A DNA stretch of 64,000 nucleotides from Rhizobium sp. BK376 (lineage in GTDB: Bacteria > Pseudomonadota > Alphaproteobacteria > Rhizobiales > Rhizobiaceae): NCBI RefSeq assembly GCF_004341625.1, contig NZ_SLZG01000014.1, positions 101,555 through 165,554 on the forward strand, in the 5' to 3' direction. Numbering within the stretch: the first letter of the stretch is position 1; each line of letters begins with the position of its first letter. Below, in pieces: positions 40,825-49,788 of the stretch. Made by a program: the position numbers and the translations under genes. Under the pieces are notes generated by a model. That model was given only the letters and a program-made list of their open reading frames with translations. It did not search any database and was not told the DNA's origin.

Positions 40825-41612
40825 GCACGCTTCTCTACGACACCCCCGGACCGAAGGCTCGCCGCCGCTCGCAAATACTGTCGGCGCTGTCGATCCTTGT
40901 TATCCTGCTCCTCCTCGCCTGGGCCGGTTTTTCCCTCGACAAGGCCGGCATGCTGGCACCCGATCTATGGGCGACGGTCTTCCAGCCCGATCTCTTGAAC
41001 CTTCTGGCCGGCGGCCTGCTCGCCACGTTCGAAGTGTCCGCAGTCGCCATCATCATGTCGGTCGTTCTCGGCGCACTGGTCACGGCGGGCCTGATGACGC
41101 GATCCGTATTGCTGCGCGCTGCCCTCAGGACATGGGTGGAGGTCTTCCGCGGCCTGCCGCTGTTGCTTCTGATCTTCTTCCTCTTCCTCGGGGGCCCTGT
41201 GATCGGCGTCGATATCTCGACCTTCTGGGCACTGGTGCTTGGGCTTGTCCTCTATAATTCGGCCGTCCTTGCCGAAATCTTCCGAGCCGGCATCGACACG
41301 CTGCCGAAGGGGCAGGGCGAAGCCGGCCTGGCGATCGGCCTCAGCAACGCCGAGGTCTTCTGCATCATCCTGCTGCCGCAATCCATCCGCCGCATGTTGC
41401 CGACCTTGCTGACCCAGCTGATCACTCTCCTGAAGGAGACTTCTTTCGGCTTCGTCATCGGCTATGCGGAACTTTTGCGCGATGCGCGCACGGCGGTCGA
41501 ATATCTCGGCGGCAGCTACTCGCTGCCGGTCTATACGCTGGTCGCCGTCGTTTACATGGTCATCAACTGCATTCTCTCGGAAATCGCAAGACGGGCGCAA
41601 GCGGTGCTGTAG
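40821..41612 (+). CDS. Polar amino-acid-type ABC transporter permease (second)
   Basis: 263 residues from the ATG at 40821, overlapping the preceding stop. The N-terminal 50 residues include one extra helix. The family pattern is WVEVFRGLPLLLLIFFLFL near 105 and LAEIFRAGIDTLPKGQGEAGLAIGL near 148, with ILLPQSIRRMLPTLLTQ following. The two permeases would form the heterodimeric channel. Confidence 0.92.
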   Translation: MSTLLYDTPGPKARRRSQILSALSILVILLLLAWAGFSLDKAGMLAPDLWATVFQPDLLNLLAGGLLATFEVSAVAIIMSVVLGALVTAGLMTRSVLLRAALRTWVEVFRGLPLLLLIFFLFLGGPVIGVDISTFWALVLGLVLYNSAVLAEIFRAGIDTLPKGQGEAGLAIGLSNAEVFCIILLPQSIRRMLPTLLTQLITLLKETSFGFVIGYAELLRDARTAVEYLGGSYSLPVYTLVAVVYMVINCILSEIARRAQAVL

Positions 41613-41660
41613 AAGCATCGAACAAGGTCACGAATCGATTGAAAGGATCACGGGGGTAAC

Positions 41661-42422
41661 ATGGGCATTCGCGAGAGCAATCCACAGGACGCCTTGGTGC
41701 TTGAAGGCGATGAGCACCTGCCGCTCTATCGCCGGCTTTATCTGACCATCGCCAAGCGGATCGCGAATGGCGAATGGCGTCCGGGCGATGCCCTGCCGGC
41801 CGAACTCGATCTCGCCAAGCAATATGGCGTGGCGCCCGGCACGATCCGCAAGGCGATCGACGAACTCGTCGACGACGGCCTGATCGAGCGTCGCCATGGC
41901 TCCGGCACCTTCATCCGTCGGCCGAACTTCGACAATATGATGGTCCGCTTCTTCCTGTTCCGCGATCCCGCGGGCAACATGATCATGCCGGAAAGCCACA
42001 TTGTCTCGCGGGAAATCGTTCCCGCAAGCGCCGACGTTGCTGCCAATCTGAAGATGCGGGAAGGCGATGACGTCATAAAGGTCACCCGGCATCGCCACTG
42101 GGAGGGGCAGGCACGTCTGCTCGAGGATATTTTCCTGCCGCCCGCCCGCTTCAGGGCTATTCTCAGCCACACGCCAGAAGAAATCGGTCCTTTGCTCTAC
42201 CCCGCCTATGAGCGCCTCTGCGGCCAGCTCGTCTGCTTCATCGAGGAAGAGATCAGCATCACCGACGTTTCTCCGGATGATGCCGGCCTGCTGAAGCTCG
42301 GCAGCGACGACTTGGTCGTCGCGATCGAGAGGCTGGCGAAGGACGCCTCGGGCCACCCGATGGAATGGCGCATCTCGCGCGGCGAGGCGAGACGCTTCCG
42401 ATACAAGATCAACGTCAGCTGA
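41661..42422 (+). CDS. GntR-family regulator with UTRA domain (HutC-like)
   Basis: 253 residues. The winged helix reads YRRLYLTIAKRIANGEWRPGD, then AELDLAKQYGVAPGTIRKAIDELVDDGLIERRHGSGTFI (residues about 22-88). The UTRA effector domain (about 105-250) has the ERL-type EDIFLPPARF and FIEEEISITDVSPDDA. HutC-family regulators sense the pathway substrate or a phosphorylated intermediate. It lies between the transporter and enzyme genes, and the palindrome at 38405 is its likely operator. Confidence 0.9.
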   Translation: MGIRESNPQDALVLEGDEHLPLYRRLYLTIAKRIANGEWRPGDALPAELDLAKQYGVAPGTIRKAIDELVDDGLIERRHGSGTFIRRPNFDNMMVRFFLFRDPAGNMIMPESHIVSREIVPASADVAANLKMREGDDVIKVTRHRHWEGQARLLEDIFLPPARFRAILSHTPEEIGPLLYPAYERLCGQLVCFIEEEISITDVSPDDAGLLKLGSDDLVVAIERLAKDASGHPMEWRISRGEARRFRYKINVS

Positions 42423-42448
42423 CCGTCAGCGTTTCCATAGAGTTCCCC

Positions 42449-43267
42449 ATGTCCACACAGCATCTTTCGGCGCATATCGGCTATCTCTACACCGAGCTCG
42501 GCTTGATCGACAGGATCGGCGCGGCAGCGCGCGACGGTTTTACCGCGATCGAACATCCCAATCCCCTGTCGGTCGATGCCAAGGCCATGCTTGCGCAACT
42601 GCAGGAGCATGGTCTCGTTTTCTCCCAGATGGCGGCGGCTTCAGGCGATGCTGCCCGCGGCGAAAAGGGCATCACGGCTCTGCCGGGGCGCGAGGCGGAA
42701 TTTCGCGACGCGCTGCTGCGCTCGCTCGATTATGCCGAGACGATCGGATGCCCGCTCGTGCATCCGATGGCAGGCGCCGTCGATGGCGCCGTCGATGGGG
42801 ATCGCCAGCGTGCCGAAGAGACCTATCGCACCAACCTGGCCTTTGCCGTCGAGCAGTGCCGTGACCGGCCGGTCCGCATCCTGATTGAGGCAATCAGCGA
42901 CAAGGTCGTTGCGAACTATTTCCTTTCCACCCTCGAACAGGCGATCGCATTTGGTGATCAGGTCGGTTCTGCCGACGAGACCGTTCTGCTGGTAGACACC
43001 TTCCACGCTGCCGCCAACGGCGCCGATCTGGCGACCTTCATTGCTGCGCATGTCGCGCGCATCGGGCATGTGCACATTGCCGACGCCCCTGGCCGGCACG
43101 AGCCGGGAACGGGCGGCCTCGATCTCACGGGCACGCTTAAGACGCTTCTGGCGCATGGATACAAGCACGCAATCGGTTTCGAATACATTCCTTCCAAGTC
43201 AACGGGCGAGACCCTGTCATGGATGCCGTCCTGGAAGGACCTTTTAAGTGGTGCCGCCACCCGTTGA
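42449..43267 (+). CDS. Hydroxypyruvate isomerase-like TIM-barrel protein
   Basis: 272 residues from the ATG at 42449. It matches the Hyi/xylose-isomerase-like TIM-barrel family: LSAHIGYLYTELGLIDRIGAAARDGFTAIE at the N-terminus, then RILIEAISDKV near 148 (a metal Glu), LLVDTFHAA near 181 (Asp, His), HIADAPGRHEPGTGGLDL near 209 and FEYIPS near 244 (a metal Glu). Hydroxypyruvate isomerase links hydroxypyruvate and tartronate semialdehyde. The same fold is used for other keto-acid or sugar isomerases, so the function in this cassette is open. Confidence 0.82.
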   Translation: MSTQHLSAHIGYLYTELGLIDRIGAAARDGFTAIEHPNPLSVDAKAMLAQLQEHGLVFSQMAAASGDAARGEKGITALPGREAEFRDALLRSLDYAETIGCPLVHPMAGAVDGAVDGDRQRAEETYRTNLAFAVEQCRDRPVRILIEAISDKVVANYFLSTLEQAIAFGDQVGSADETVLLVDTFHAAANGADLATFIAAHVARIGHVHIADAPGRHEPGTGGLDLTGTLKTLLAHGYKHAIGFEYIPSKSTGETLSWMPSWKDLLSGAATR

Positions 43268-43307
43268 CGGCGGTGGGCCGACAGGTTTGATATTTCAGGA
43301 GACAATC

Positions 43308-44693
43308 ATGATCCAATCGATCAATCCGGCAACGGGCGAGGAAATCGCACGGTTCGATCTGCATTCGCCGCAGGATGTTGACGCGGCTCTGACCAAGGCA
43401 GTGGCCGCTCAGGCTGCATGGCGCGAAGTGCCGATCGCCGAGCGCGTGGAGTTGCTGCGCCGCATGGCGAAGGTGCTGCGCGCCAACGCCGAGCGCTATA
43501 GGCTGATGATCACCAGAGAAATGGGCAAGCCGCTGCCGGAATCGGCCGGCGAGATCGAAAAATGCGCCTGGAACTGCGATTTCTACGCCGAGCAGGCGCC
43601 GAAATTTCTGGCAGACGAAGTGGTCGCCTCGACCGCGCAGGAAAGCCTGATCGCCTATGATCCGCTCGGCGTCGTGCTGGCGATCATGCCCTGGAACTAC
43701 CCCTTCTGGCAGTTCTTCCGTTTCGTCGCCCCGGCGCTGGCCGCCGGCAACGGCGCGATCCTGAAGCACGCCAACAACGTTCCGGAATGCGCACTTGCCT
43801 GCGAAGAAGTGATGCGTGAAGCGGGCGCGCCTGAGGGCCTGATGCGCACGATCCTGATCGAGGCCAAGGATGTCGCCGCTATCATCGCCGATGACCGAAT
43901 TGCTGCCGTCACGCTGACTGGCTCGACCGAAGTCGGCGCCATCGTCGCTTCGCAGGCCGGCAAGGCACTGAAGAAGCAGGTGCTGGAACTCGGCGGCTCC
44001 GATCCGTTCATCGTGCTTGCGGATGCCGATATCGAAGAGGCGGCCAGGGTCGCGGTCAAGGCTCGCTTCGTCAATGTCGGCCAGAGCTGTGTCAACGCCA
44101 AGCGCTTCATCGTTGAAGAGAGCATCGCCGATCGCTTTGTTGCAGCCTACATCAAGGGCGTCGGCGAGCTGAAGGTCGGCGATCCGATGGAGTCCGACAC
44201 GAATATCGGTCCGATGGCCCGCGCCAATCTGCGCGACACGCTGCATGACCAGGTGAACCGTTCGGTTGCATCAGGCGCCACACTTGCCGTCGGCGGCCAA
44301 TTCGTCGACCGTCCGGGCTTCTACTACGCGCCGACAGTGCTTGACCACGTCACGCCAGAGGCTGCCGCCTTCACCGAGGAAACCTTCGGGCCGGTTGCCG
44401 CGATCATCCGCGTCAAGGATGCTGACGAAGCCATCCGGCTGGCCAACCAGACCGAGTTCGGCCTCGGCGCAGCGCTCTGGACGAAAGATCTTGCCAATGC
44501 GCGCAAGCTCGCCCGCAAGATCGAGGCTGGTGCTGTCTTCATCAACGGCATGGTCGCTTCCGACCCGCGCCTGCCGTTCGGCGGCATCAAGCGCTCCGGC
44601 TATGGCCGCGAACTCGGCTATCACGGCATCCGGGAATTCACCAACATCAAGACGATCTGGATCGGACCGGTCCGGTCGGTTGCAGCCAAGTGA
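43308..44693 (+). CDS. NAD(P)-dependent succinate-semialdehyde dehydrogenase-family aldehyde dehydrogenase
   Basis: 461 residues, a normal length for this shorter SSADH branch, from the ATG at 43308 after CAGGAGA. MPWNYPFWQFFRF near residue 126 binds the cofactor, TGSTEVG near 204 is the Rossmann turn, LELGGSDPF near 226 holds the catalytic Glu and NVGQSCVNAKRF near 258 the catalytic Cys. The end GIKRSGYGRELGYHGIREFTNIKTIWI is typical. It likely oxidises a semialdehyde product of the pathway to its acid. Confidence 0.9.
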   Translation: MIQSINPATGEEIARFDLHSPQDVDAALTKAVAAQAAWREVPIAERVELLRRMAKVLRANAERYRLMITREMGKPLPESAGEIEKCAWNCDFYAEQAPKFLADEVVASTAQESLIAYDPLGVVLAIMPWNYPFWQFFRFVAPALAAGNGAILKHANNVPECALACEEVMREAGAPEGLMRTILIEAKDVAAIIADDRIAAVTLTGSTEVGAIVASQAGKALKKQVLELGGSDPFIVLADADIEEAARVAVKARFVNVGQSCVNAKRFIVEESIADRFVAAYIKGVGELKVGDPMESDTNIGPMARANLRDTLHDQVNRSVASGATLAVGGQFVDRPGFYYAPTVLDHVTPEAAAFTEETFGPVAAIIRVKDADEAIRLANQTEFGLGAALWTKDLANARKLARKIEAGAVFINGMVASDPRLPFGGIKRSGYGRELGYHGIREFTNIKTIWIGPVRSVAAK

Positions 44694-44704
44694 GCGAGGG
44701 CAAG

Positions 44705-45118
44705 ATGAGCGAAGAACAAACCGCAAAGCCGGCAATCCTGCGTCCCGCCGAAATCAAGCCGCACGAGCGCGGCGGCGGCGCACGGACCATTCCGATGGTG
44801 ACCCGCGGGGTAGGCTCGACAAGCCTGCTCAACGGCATCACCGAATTCGAACCGCAAGCTGCGATCGGGCTGCACACGCATAATTGCGAAGAGAGCGTCA
44901 TGGTGCTGGAAGGCTCGGCCATCGCCGAGATCGACGGCATTGAATATCCGATGGGACCTGGCGACACGACCTGGGTTCCGGCCAATCTGCCGCACCGCTT
45001 CATCAACGCATCGTCCACGGAGCGTATGCGCATCTTCTGGACCTACGCATCGGTTGACGCCACGCGCACGCTGGTTGCGACGGGTGATACGCGCACGATC
45101 GATTCCGAGCGCGCTTGA
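44705..45118 (+). CDS. Cupin-domain protein
   Basis: 137 residues from the ATG at 44705, which has GAGGG upstream; a GTG at 44690 is also in frame. It is a single cupin barrel with the metal motif GLHTHNCEESVMVLEG (His, His, Glu; residues about 55-70) and NLPHRFIN (His near 96). Small cupins in catabolic operons act as isomerases, dioxygenases or lactonase-like enzymes. No function can be assigned. Confidence 0.8.
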   Translation: MSEEQTAKPAILRPAEIKPHERGGGARTIPMVTRGVGSTSLLNGITEFEPQAAIGLHTHNCEESVMVLEGSAIAEIDGIEYPMGPGDTTWVPANLPHRFINASSTERMRIFWTYASVDATRTLVATGDTRTIDSERA

Positions 45119-45127
45119 GAGGCAGAC

Positions 45128-45427
45128 ATGGTATTTGAAATCGCGGAAATCGAAGTGAAGGCCGGCCAGGGGCAGGCCTTCGAGGCGGCGGTCGGAGAGG
45201 CTGCTCCCTACTTCAAGAAGGCGAAGGGTTGCCTCAGCCTCGAACTGCACAAGATCGTCGAACGGCCATTGGTCTTTCGCCTCGTCGTCGGCTGGGAAAG
45301 CGTCGAAGACCATATGGTCCACTTCCGGGAATCTCCCGATTTCCAGGAATGGCGCCGGCTCGCAGGTCCCCATTTTGCCAAGGCACCGACGGTCGAGCAT
45401 GTCGAAGTCGTGCTGAAGGCCTTCTAG
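45128..45427 (+). CDS. ABM-domain protein (antibiotic biosynthesis monooxygenase family)
   Basis: 99 residues, a ferredoxin-like fold with EIAEIEVKAGQGQAFEAAVGEA, CLSLELHKIVERPLVFRLVVGWESVEDH and a final VEVVLKAF. It starts 9 bases after the cupin gene. The family includes quinol monooxygenases and heme-degrading proteins, often dimeric. It could remove a reactive intermediate, but no function is shown. Confidence 0.78.
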   Translation: MVFEIAEIEVKAGQGQAFEAAVGEAAPYFKKAKGCLSLELHKIVERPLVFRLVVGWESVEDHMVHFRESPDFQEWRRLAGPHFAKAPTVEHVEVVLKAF

Positions 45428-45478
45428 GCCTGATATCGAACGGGTCTTGGACCCCTGGAACGTGATGATGCGGAGGAG

Positions 45479-45499
45479 GGGGCTGGCTGGACCAGCCCC
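45479..45499. terminator. Hairpin between convergent operons
   Basis: GGGGCTGG (45479-45486) pairs with 45492-45499 around a 5-nt loop, between the ABM gene and the MalK-like gene. It is GC-rich with no T-run. Confidence 0.5.
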
Positions 45500-45522
45500 G
45501 GCTCACCGAAGCGTCCCGTTCA

Positions 45523-46590
45523 TCACCACGTCAAGCGCTTCCCGCTCTCCGCGTCGAACAAATGCAGCTTGCTGATGTCAGGCGCAAGCGGGAGAGCATC
45601 ACCGGGGCGTATGTCCAGGCGCTCGCGTACCGTGGCGACAAGCGTGTCGGTGCCGATATTTGCGGTCAGCTGTGTCTCTGCTCCCGTCGGCTCGATAACC
45701 GAAACCTCCGTCGCAACGCCGCCTTGTCCGACGAACAGATGTTCCGGCCGGATGCCGTAAATCACTTCCGCGCCGCGTGTCATGGCAATGCCTTCAGGAA
45801 GCGGCAACTGGCTTCCGCCGTCGCCCACAAAGTTCAGCGGGCCGGAGGCACTGATCTTACCACGAATGAGATTCATCCCGGGTGAGCCGATGAAGCCGGC
45901 GACGAAAAGATTGGCGGGCCGATCATAAAGCTCCAACGGCGAGCCGATCTGCTCCACCGAGCCGTCGCGCATCACAACGATCCGGTCGGCCATCGTCATG
46001 GCCTCGATCTGGTCATGCGTGACGTAAATCGTCGTCGTCCGCAGCCGCTGATGCAGTTGCTTGATCTCGGAGCGCATCTGCACGCGGAGCTTGGCGTCGA
46101 GGTTGGACAAGGGTTCGTCAAACAGAAATACCTGCGGCTGCCTGACAATCGCGCGTCCCATGGCAACGCGTTGGCGCTGGCCGCCGGAAAGGTTGCGCGG
46201 ATACCGGTCGAGGAGGGGCTCTAGCCCCAGGATCTGCGCCGCATCCCGAACACGTTTCCGGATCTGTTCCTTCGGAGCTTTCGCAAGCCGCAGCGAAAAT
46301 CCCATGTTCGCCTCCACAGTCATATGCGGATAGAGCGCATATGATTGAAACACCATGGCAATGTCGCGTTCCTTGGGCGCGACATCGTTCACCACATGCG
46401 CGCCGATCGCGATCTGACCATCGGTGATATTTTCGAGCCCGGCGATCATCCGCAGAAGCGTGGACTTGCCGCAGCCGGACGGGCCGACGAGAATGACGAA
46501 TTCGCCATCCCTGATATCAATATTGACTCCGTGCAGAACTTCGAAATGGCCGTAGCTCTTGCGGGCGTTCGTCACGCTTACCGACGCCAT
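45523..46590 (-). CDS. Carbohydrate ABC transporter ATP-binding protein (UgpC/MalK-like)
   Basis: 355 residues from the ATG at 46590; the frame is open further upstream but without family sequence. Walker A GPSGCGKST near residue 37, signature NLSGGQRQRVAMGRAIV near 133 and Walker B VFLFDEPLSNLDAKL near 157 are intact. The C-terminal OB-type regulatory domain (about 240-355) is present. It is the last gene of the DeoR-controlled operon, serving the two permeases upstream. Confidence 0.92.
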   Translation of the reverse strand: MASVSVTNARKSYGHFEVLHGVNIDIRDGEFVILVGPSGCGKSTLLRMIAGLENITDGQIAIGAHVVNDVAPKERDIAMVFQSYALYPHMTVEANMGFSLRLAKAPKEQIRKRVRDAAQILGLEPLLDRYPRNLSGGQRQRVAMGRAIVRQPQVFLFDEPLSNLDAKLRVQMRSEIKQLHQRLRTTTIYVTHDQIEAMTMADRIVVMRDGSVEQIGSPLELYDRPANLFVAGFIGSPGMNLIRGKISASGPLNFVGDGGSQLPLPEGIAMTRGAEVIYGIRPEHLFVGQGGVATEVSVIEPTGAETQLTANIGTDTLVATVRERLDIRPGDALPLAPDISKLHLFDAESGKRLTW

Positions 46591-46654
46591 AATATCCCTC
46601 CGCGTAAGTGATCTGTCGATGATTTGCGGCCGCGGCAGCAGGCGGCCCGCAGCT

Positions 46655-47968
46655 TTAAGTCCGGATGTTCCGGGGAGCCGTCGCGGCCGAGTAGGGCTCA
46701 AGAGCCGCATCGATCATGGCAAGGCAAAGCTCACGCGGCCGCGGCAAAACCTCTTTCGACACAACGCCGGGGGAGATGCGACCGAGATATTGGCTGATGA
46801 GCGTTTCCGGAATATCTGCATCAAATCGATCAAACAGGTCGGCTACGGCCGCCGAGGCGCGGGGGTCGGGCCAATAATAGCGGATGCGGTCGCTGTAACT
46901 GAAATGGCGCTGCAACCGCTGCTCCTCAGCCGTACCATGGTAATGAGCCTTCCAATGCTCAGGACGATCAAGCATGACGCTTTCCATCGTCGCGACAAGC
47001 GGATCAGATAGCATCTTTCCGGCAAGAACGGCGGCGATTGCATCAAGGCCATACAGCGCTTCGCGCAGAGCAAAGGTCAATCCGGGACCGACCTTCAGGA
47101 TGGCAAAGCCGCCATCGACGAGAGACGACAGCGCGTCCGAGGGCTGATAGTCCGTCGAATGCGCCTCGAAAAGCAGACCCGGCATGTGTTCGAGAGCACC
47201 GATCAGGGAACGTGCCCGGTCAGGCTCATAGATTGCAACATTGGCATTGCCGAATTCGACGCCCGGCTGAACGACAATGCCGATCACCCGCTCCATGGCG
47301 GCCTCGATGCCCGCGTCGCTGAAAGCGGCGCGATGGACCGCGAGCGTTCGCACTGCTGCATCGGCCCGCGTCACCTCAAGCACATCAAGGGCATGGGTCG
47401 CGCCGCCCGGCGGCGGAACTTCGGTGCCGATGATATATACCGGGGCGCGCCGACCAGTCGGGCGGGCTGCCTGCTCAGCGGCTTTGGCGAGACGCGCGGC
47501 CCGGGCAGCGGTCAGCTCGTCCTCCAAGGCGACAGGCTCGCCGGCGCAGCCCATCGAAGTATCCAGGTGGATTTTCTCAAAACCCGCCTCGACATAGGCG
47601 GTTACCATGAGTTCGGCCCGCTGCATGGCCTCTTCGGCAGGCAGGCGCTTCCAGGGGTTTGGGCCGAGATGGTCCCCGCCGAGAATGATGTCGTCGACGG
47701 GAAACCCGACACGCGCCGCGATATCTTCGATGAAGCGCCGGAAATCCGCCGGCGTCATGCCCGTATAGCCACCCTCCTGATTGACCTGGTTGCAGGTTGC
47801 CTCGATGAGAACGACCGAGTTTTCCGCGGCTCCACGCCTGAGCGCGGCCTCGATGACCAGTGGATGAGCGGAGCAGACGGAAGTAATGCCGCTCGGGAGT
47901 GAATGCGTGCGGTCTCCGAAGAGTTTCCCGAGTGCCACGCTGCGATTGTTGTCCATCAACATACTCAT
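46655..47968 (-). CDS. Tagatose-1,6-bisphosphate aldolase subunit KbaZ/GatZ-like
   Basis: 437 residues. IPSGI-like LPSGITSVCSAHPLVIEAALRR near residue 25, IEATCNQVNQEGGYTGMTPADFRRF near 55, ILGGDHLGPNPWKRLPAEEAM near 95, KIHLDTSMGCAGEP near 132 and YIIGTEVPPPGG near 179 are family hallmarks. In enteric bacteria KbaZ or GatZ stabilises the catalytic KbaY/GatY aldolase, which is not in this window. It overlaps the SIS gene stop by 4 bp. Confidence 0.9.
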   Translation of the reverse strand: MSMLMDNNRSVALGKLFGDRTHSLPSGITSVCSAHPLVIEAALRRGAAENSVVLIEATCNQVNQEGGYTGMTPADFRRFIEDIAARVGFPVDDIILGGDHLGPNPWKRLPAEEAMQRAELMVTAYVEAGFEKIHLDTSMGCAGEPVALEDELTAARAARLAKAAEQAARPTGRRAPVYIIGTEVPPPGGATHALDVLEVTRADAAVRTLAVHRAAFSDAGIEAAMERVIGIVVQPGVEFGNANVAIYEPDRARSLIGALEHMPGLLFEAHSTDYQPSDALSSLVDGGFAILKVGPGLTFALREALYGLDAIAAVLAGKMLSDPLVATMESVMLDRPEHWKAHYHGTAEEQRLQRHFSYSDRIRYYWPDPRASAAVADLFDRFDADIPETLISQYLGRISPGVVSKEVLPRPRELCLAMIDAALEPYSAATAPRNIRT

Positions 47969-48918
47969 GCCAGCGTCACGACCTTCGTCAGGTGGCGGGG
48001 AGAAACCGTATCGATATTTCTGGCTTGTGCGACGCGCTCGCCGAGGATCTGCAAAGCTGGCAGCATCGCCAGACCGGCGAGCGAAAGATCGAAATCGACG
48101 TTCAGCTCAAGATCACCAGGACCGCCCAGGCCGATAACGACAGCGCCCTTTTCCCGCAGCTCCTCCACCAGCTTTGCCTCTTCGGCCTTTTGATCGGCGC
48201 TGTAAAGCATGATGGCGGCCGTTTTCTCATCTACCAGGCTGATTGGTCCGTGGCGATATTCGAGGGGATGGAATGCCTGCGTCATGCTTTGGCTCATCTC
48301 CATGAGTTTAAGCGCTCCCTCGACGGCGACACCATAAAGGGGACCGCTCCCGAGGAAGACGAAATGCGACCGGCCGGTCACGGCCTTTGACAAGGCTGCA
48401 TCGAGATCATTGGCCAGACCGCGCGCAGAGGCAACGATCGAGTGCGGAATTTGCAGACCGATCATCTGCATGCCGAGAAGCAGCATGAGACTGGCCGATA
48501 CCGACATGACAATCCCTTCGTCCGGATGCGTCGGGGAGGCGATCAGTCGGTCGCAATTCTTCGCGAGCGAGCTCTCCGGCTCTACGGTCAGCGCCGTCAC
48601 GAAGGCGCCGGCTGCGCGACTTGCTTTGGCTGCGGCGACGGTTTCGGTGGTTTCACCGCTGCGGGAGAGGACGACCACATGGGTCTGCTGCCAGCGCGAC
48701 CACAGAGCGGCAGGCCGGTTCAGCCATTCGGCACCCGCTGCAGCAATCGCCGAACGGCCGGCCAAATTCGACAATGCCGCGAGCGAGAGAGCAAGATTAT
48801 AGGAGGTACCGCAGCCGACGAAGACCATCAGTTCTGCACTCTGAGGAGCCGGTATCGAGCCGATTGCCTTCTCCCAGTAGGGAAATTGCTCAATGATTAC
48901 CTTTTCCGTCGTATTCAT
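47965..48918 (-). CDS. SIS-domain sugar isomerase/deaminase (AgaS-like)
   Basis: 317 residues with two SIS domains. FVGCGTSYNLALSLAALSN (residues about 33-51) and VVLSRSGETTETVAAAKA near 82 form the first sugar-phosphate site; FLGSGPLYGVAVEGALKLMEMS near 187 and HPLEYRHGPISLVDEKT near 217 the second. In Aga operons AgaS deaminates and isomerises galactosamine-6-phosphate to tagatose-6-phosphate. Its place next to KbaZ and a sugar kinase supports that role. Confidence 0.9.
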   Translation of the reverse strand: MNTTEKVIIEQFPYWEKAIGSIPAPQSAELMVFVGCGTSYNLALSLAALSNLAGRSAIAAAGAEWLNRPAALWSRWQQTHVVVLSRSGETTETVAAAKASRAAGAFVTALTVEPESSLAKNCDRLIASPTHPDEGIVMSVSASLMLLLGMQMIGLQIPHSIVASARGLANDLDAALSKAVTGRSHFVFLGSGPLYGVAVEGALKLMEMSQSMTQAFHPLEYRHGPISLVDEKTAAIMLYSADQKAEEAKLVEELREKGAVVIGLGGPGDLELNVDFDLSLAGLAMLPALQILGERVAQARNIDTVSPRHLTKVVTLA

Positions 48919-48930
48919 ATTATCTCCGAT

Positions 48931-49788
48931 TCATTTTACCGAACCAGCCAGCAGGCCGCTAACGAGGTACCGGTTGAGGAAAATCACGACCAGGGCCGGG
49001 ATGATGATGGCAATCGATCCACTTGCCGTGATCAGGCCGTAGTCGATGTAGTTCTTGGTGACAAATTCAGGGATGAGCACGGTCATCGGCTTTGTCGCCT
49101 GCGGCGAGAAGATGAGCGGCACCAGATATTGCCCCCAGGCGCCGAGGAAGGTCAGGATCGCCGCTGCCGTCAGCCCCGGTCCTGCGAGCGGCAGCACGAT
49201 ATTGAAGAGGATGTAAAGACGGCCGGCCCCATCAAGCTGGGCCGCTTCCTCCAGCGAGATCGGTAGCGCTTCGAACACGCTTCGCAACAGCCAGAGCGAC
49301 AGCGGCAAATAGGCCGAGACGTAAATCAACGCGACGCCGACATAGGTATCGACGAGGTGAAGCTTGATCATGATCTGGTAGAGAGGGATCAGGACCGCAT
49401 AGGCCGGAACGGCGAGCGTTGCCACCACCACGGCAAAAAGCGTCCTTCGTCCGGGAAATTCCAGCCGTGTGAAAGCATAGGCTCCCAATGCGGAGATCGC
49501 GACGCACAGGATCGTAGCAGCGGCCGACGTCACGATACTGTTGACCACAGCGGCACGGAACTGCGCCCAAACCTCCACTCCGCCGATCTGCGCGATATTG
49601 ATACCGAGAAGTCGGGAGAAATGGTCGAAGGTGAACCGCTGCGGAAAGAAATGTATCGGACGGGCCGAGAAATCAGCGGAGGGGGTGACGGAACTGACGA
49701 GCGTCCAGTAGATCGGTCCCAACGACCATAGCAGCAAGACTGCGACACCGACCAAGATCAGCAAACGATATCCAAGGCTCTGTTTCAT
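48931..49788 (-). CDS. Carbohydrate ABC transporter permease (MalG-like)
   Basis: 285 residues from the ATG at 49788, which overlaps the preceding stop by one base. A long upstream extension of this frame runs through the other permease gene and is discarded. About six membrane helices are visible. The EAA loop is LPISLEEAAQLDGAGRLYILFNIVLPLAGPGL, near residues 193-224, and GSVK ends the protein. Confidence 0.9.
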   Translation of the reverse strand: MKQSLGYRLLILVGVAVLLLWSLGPIYWTLVSSVTPSADFSARPIHFFPQRFTFDHFSRLLGINIAQIGGVEVWAQFRAAVVNSIVTSAAATILCVAISALGAYAFTRLEFPGRRTLFAVVVATLAVPAYAVLIPLYQIMIKLHLVDTYVGVALIYVSAYLPLSLWLLRSVFEALPISLEEAAQLDGAGRLYILFNIVLPLAGPGLTAAAILTFLGAWGQYLVPLIFSPQATKPMTVLIPEFVTKNYIDYGLITASGSIAIIIPALVVIFLNRYLVSGLLAGSVK

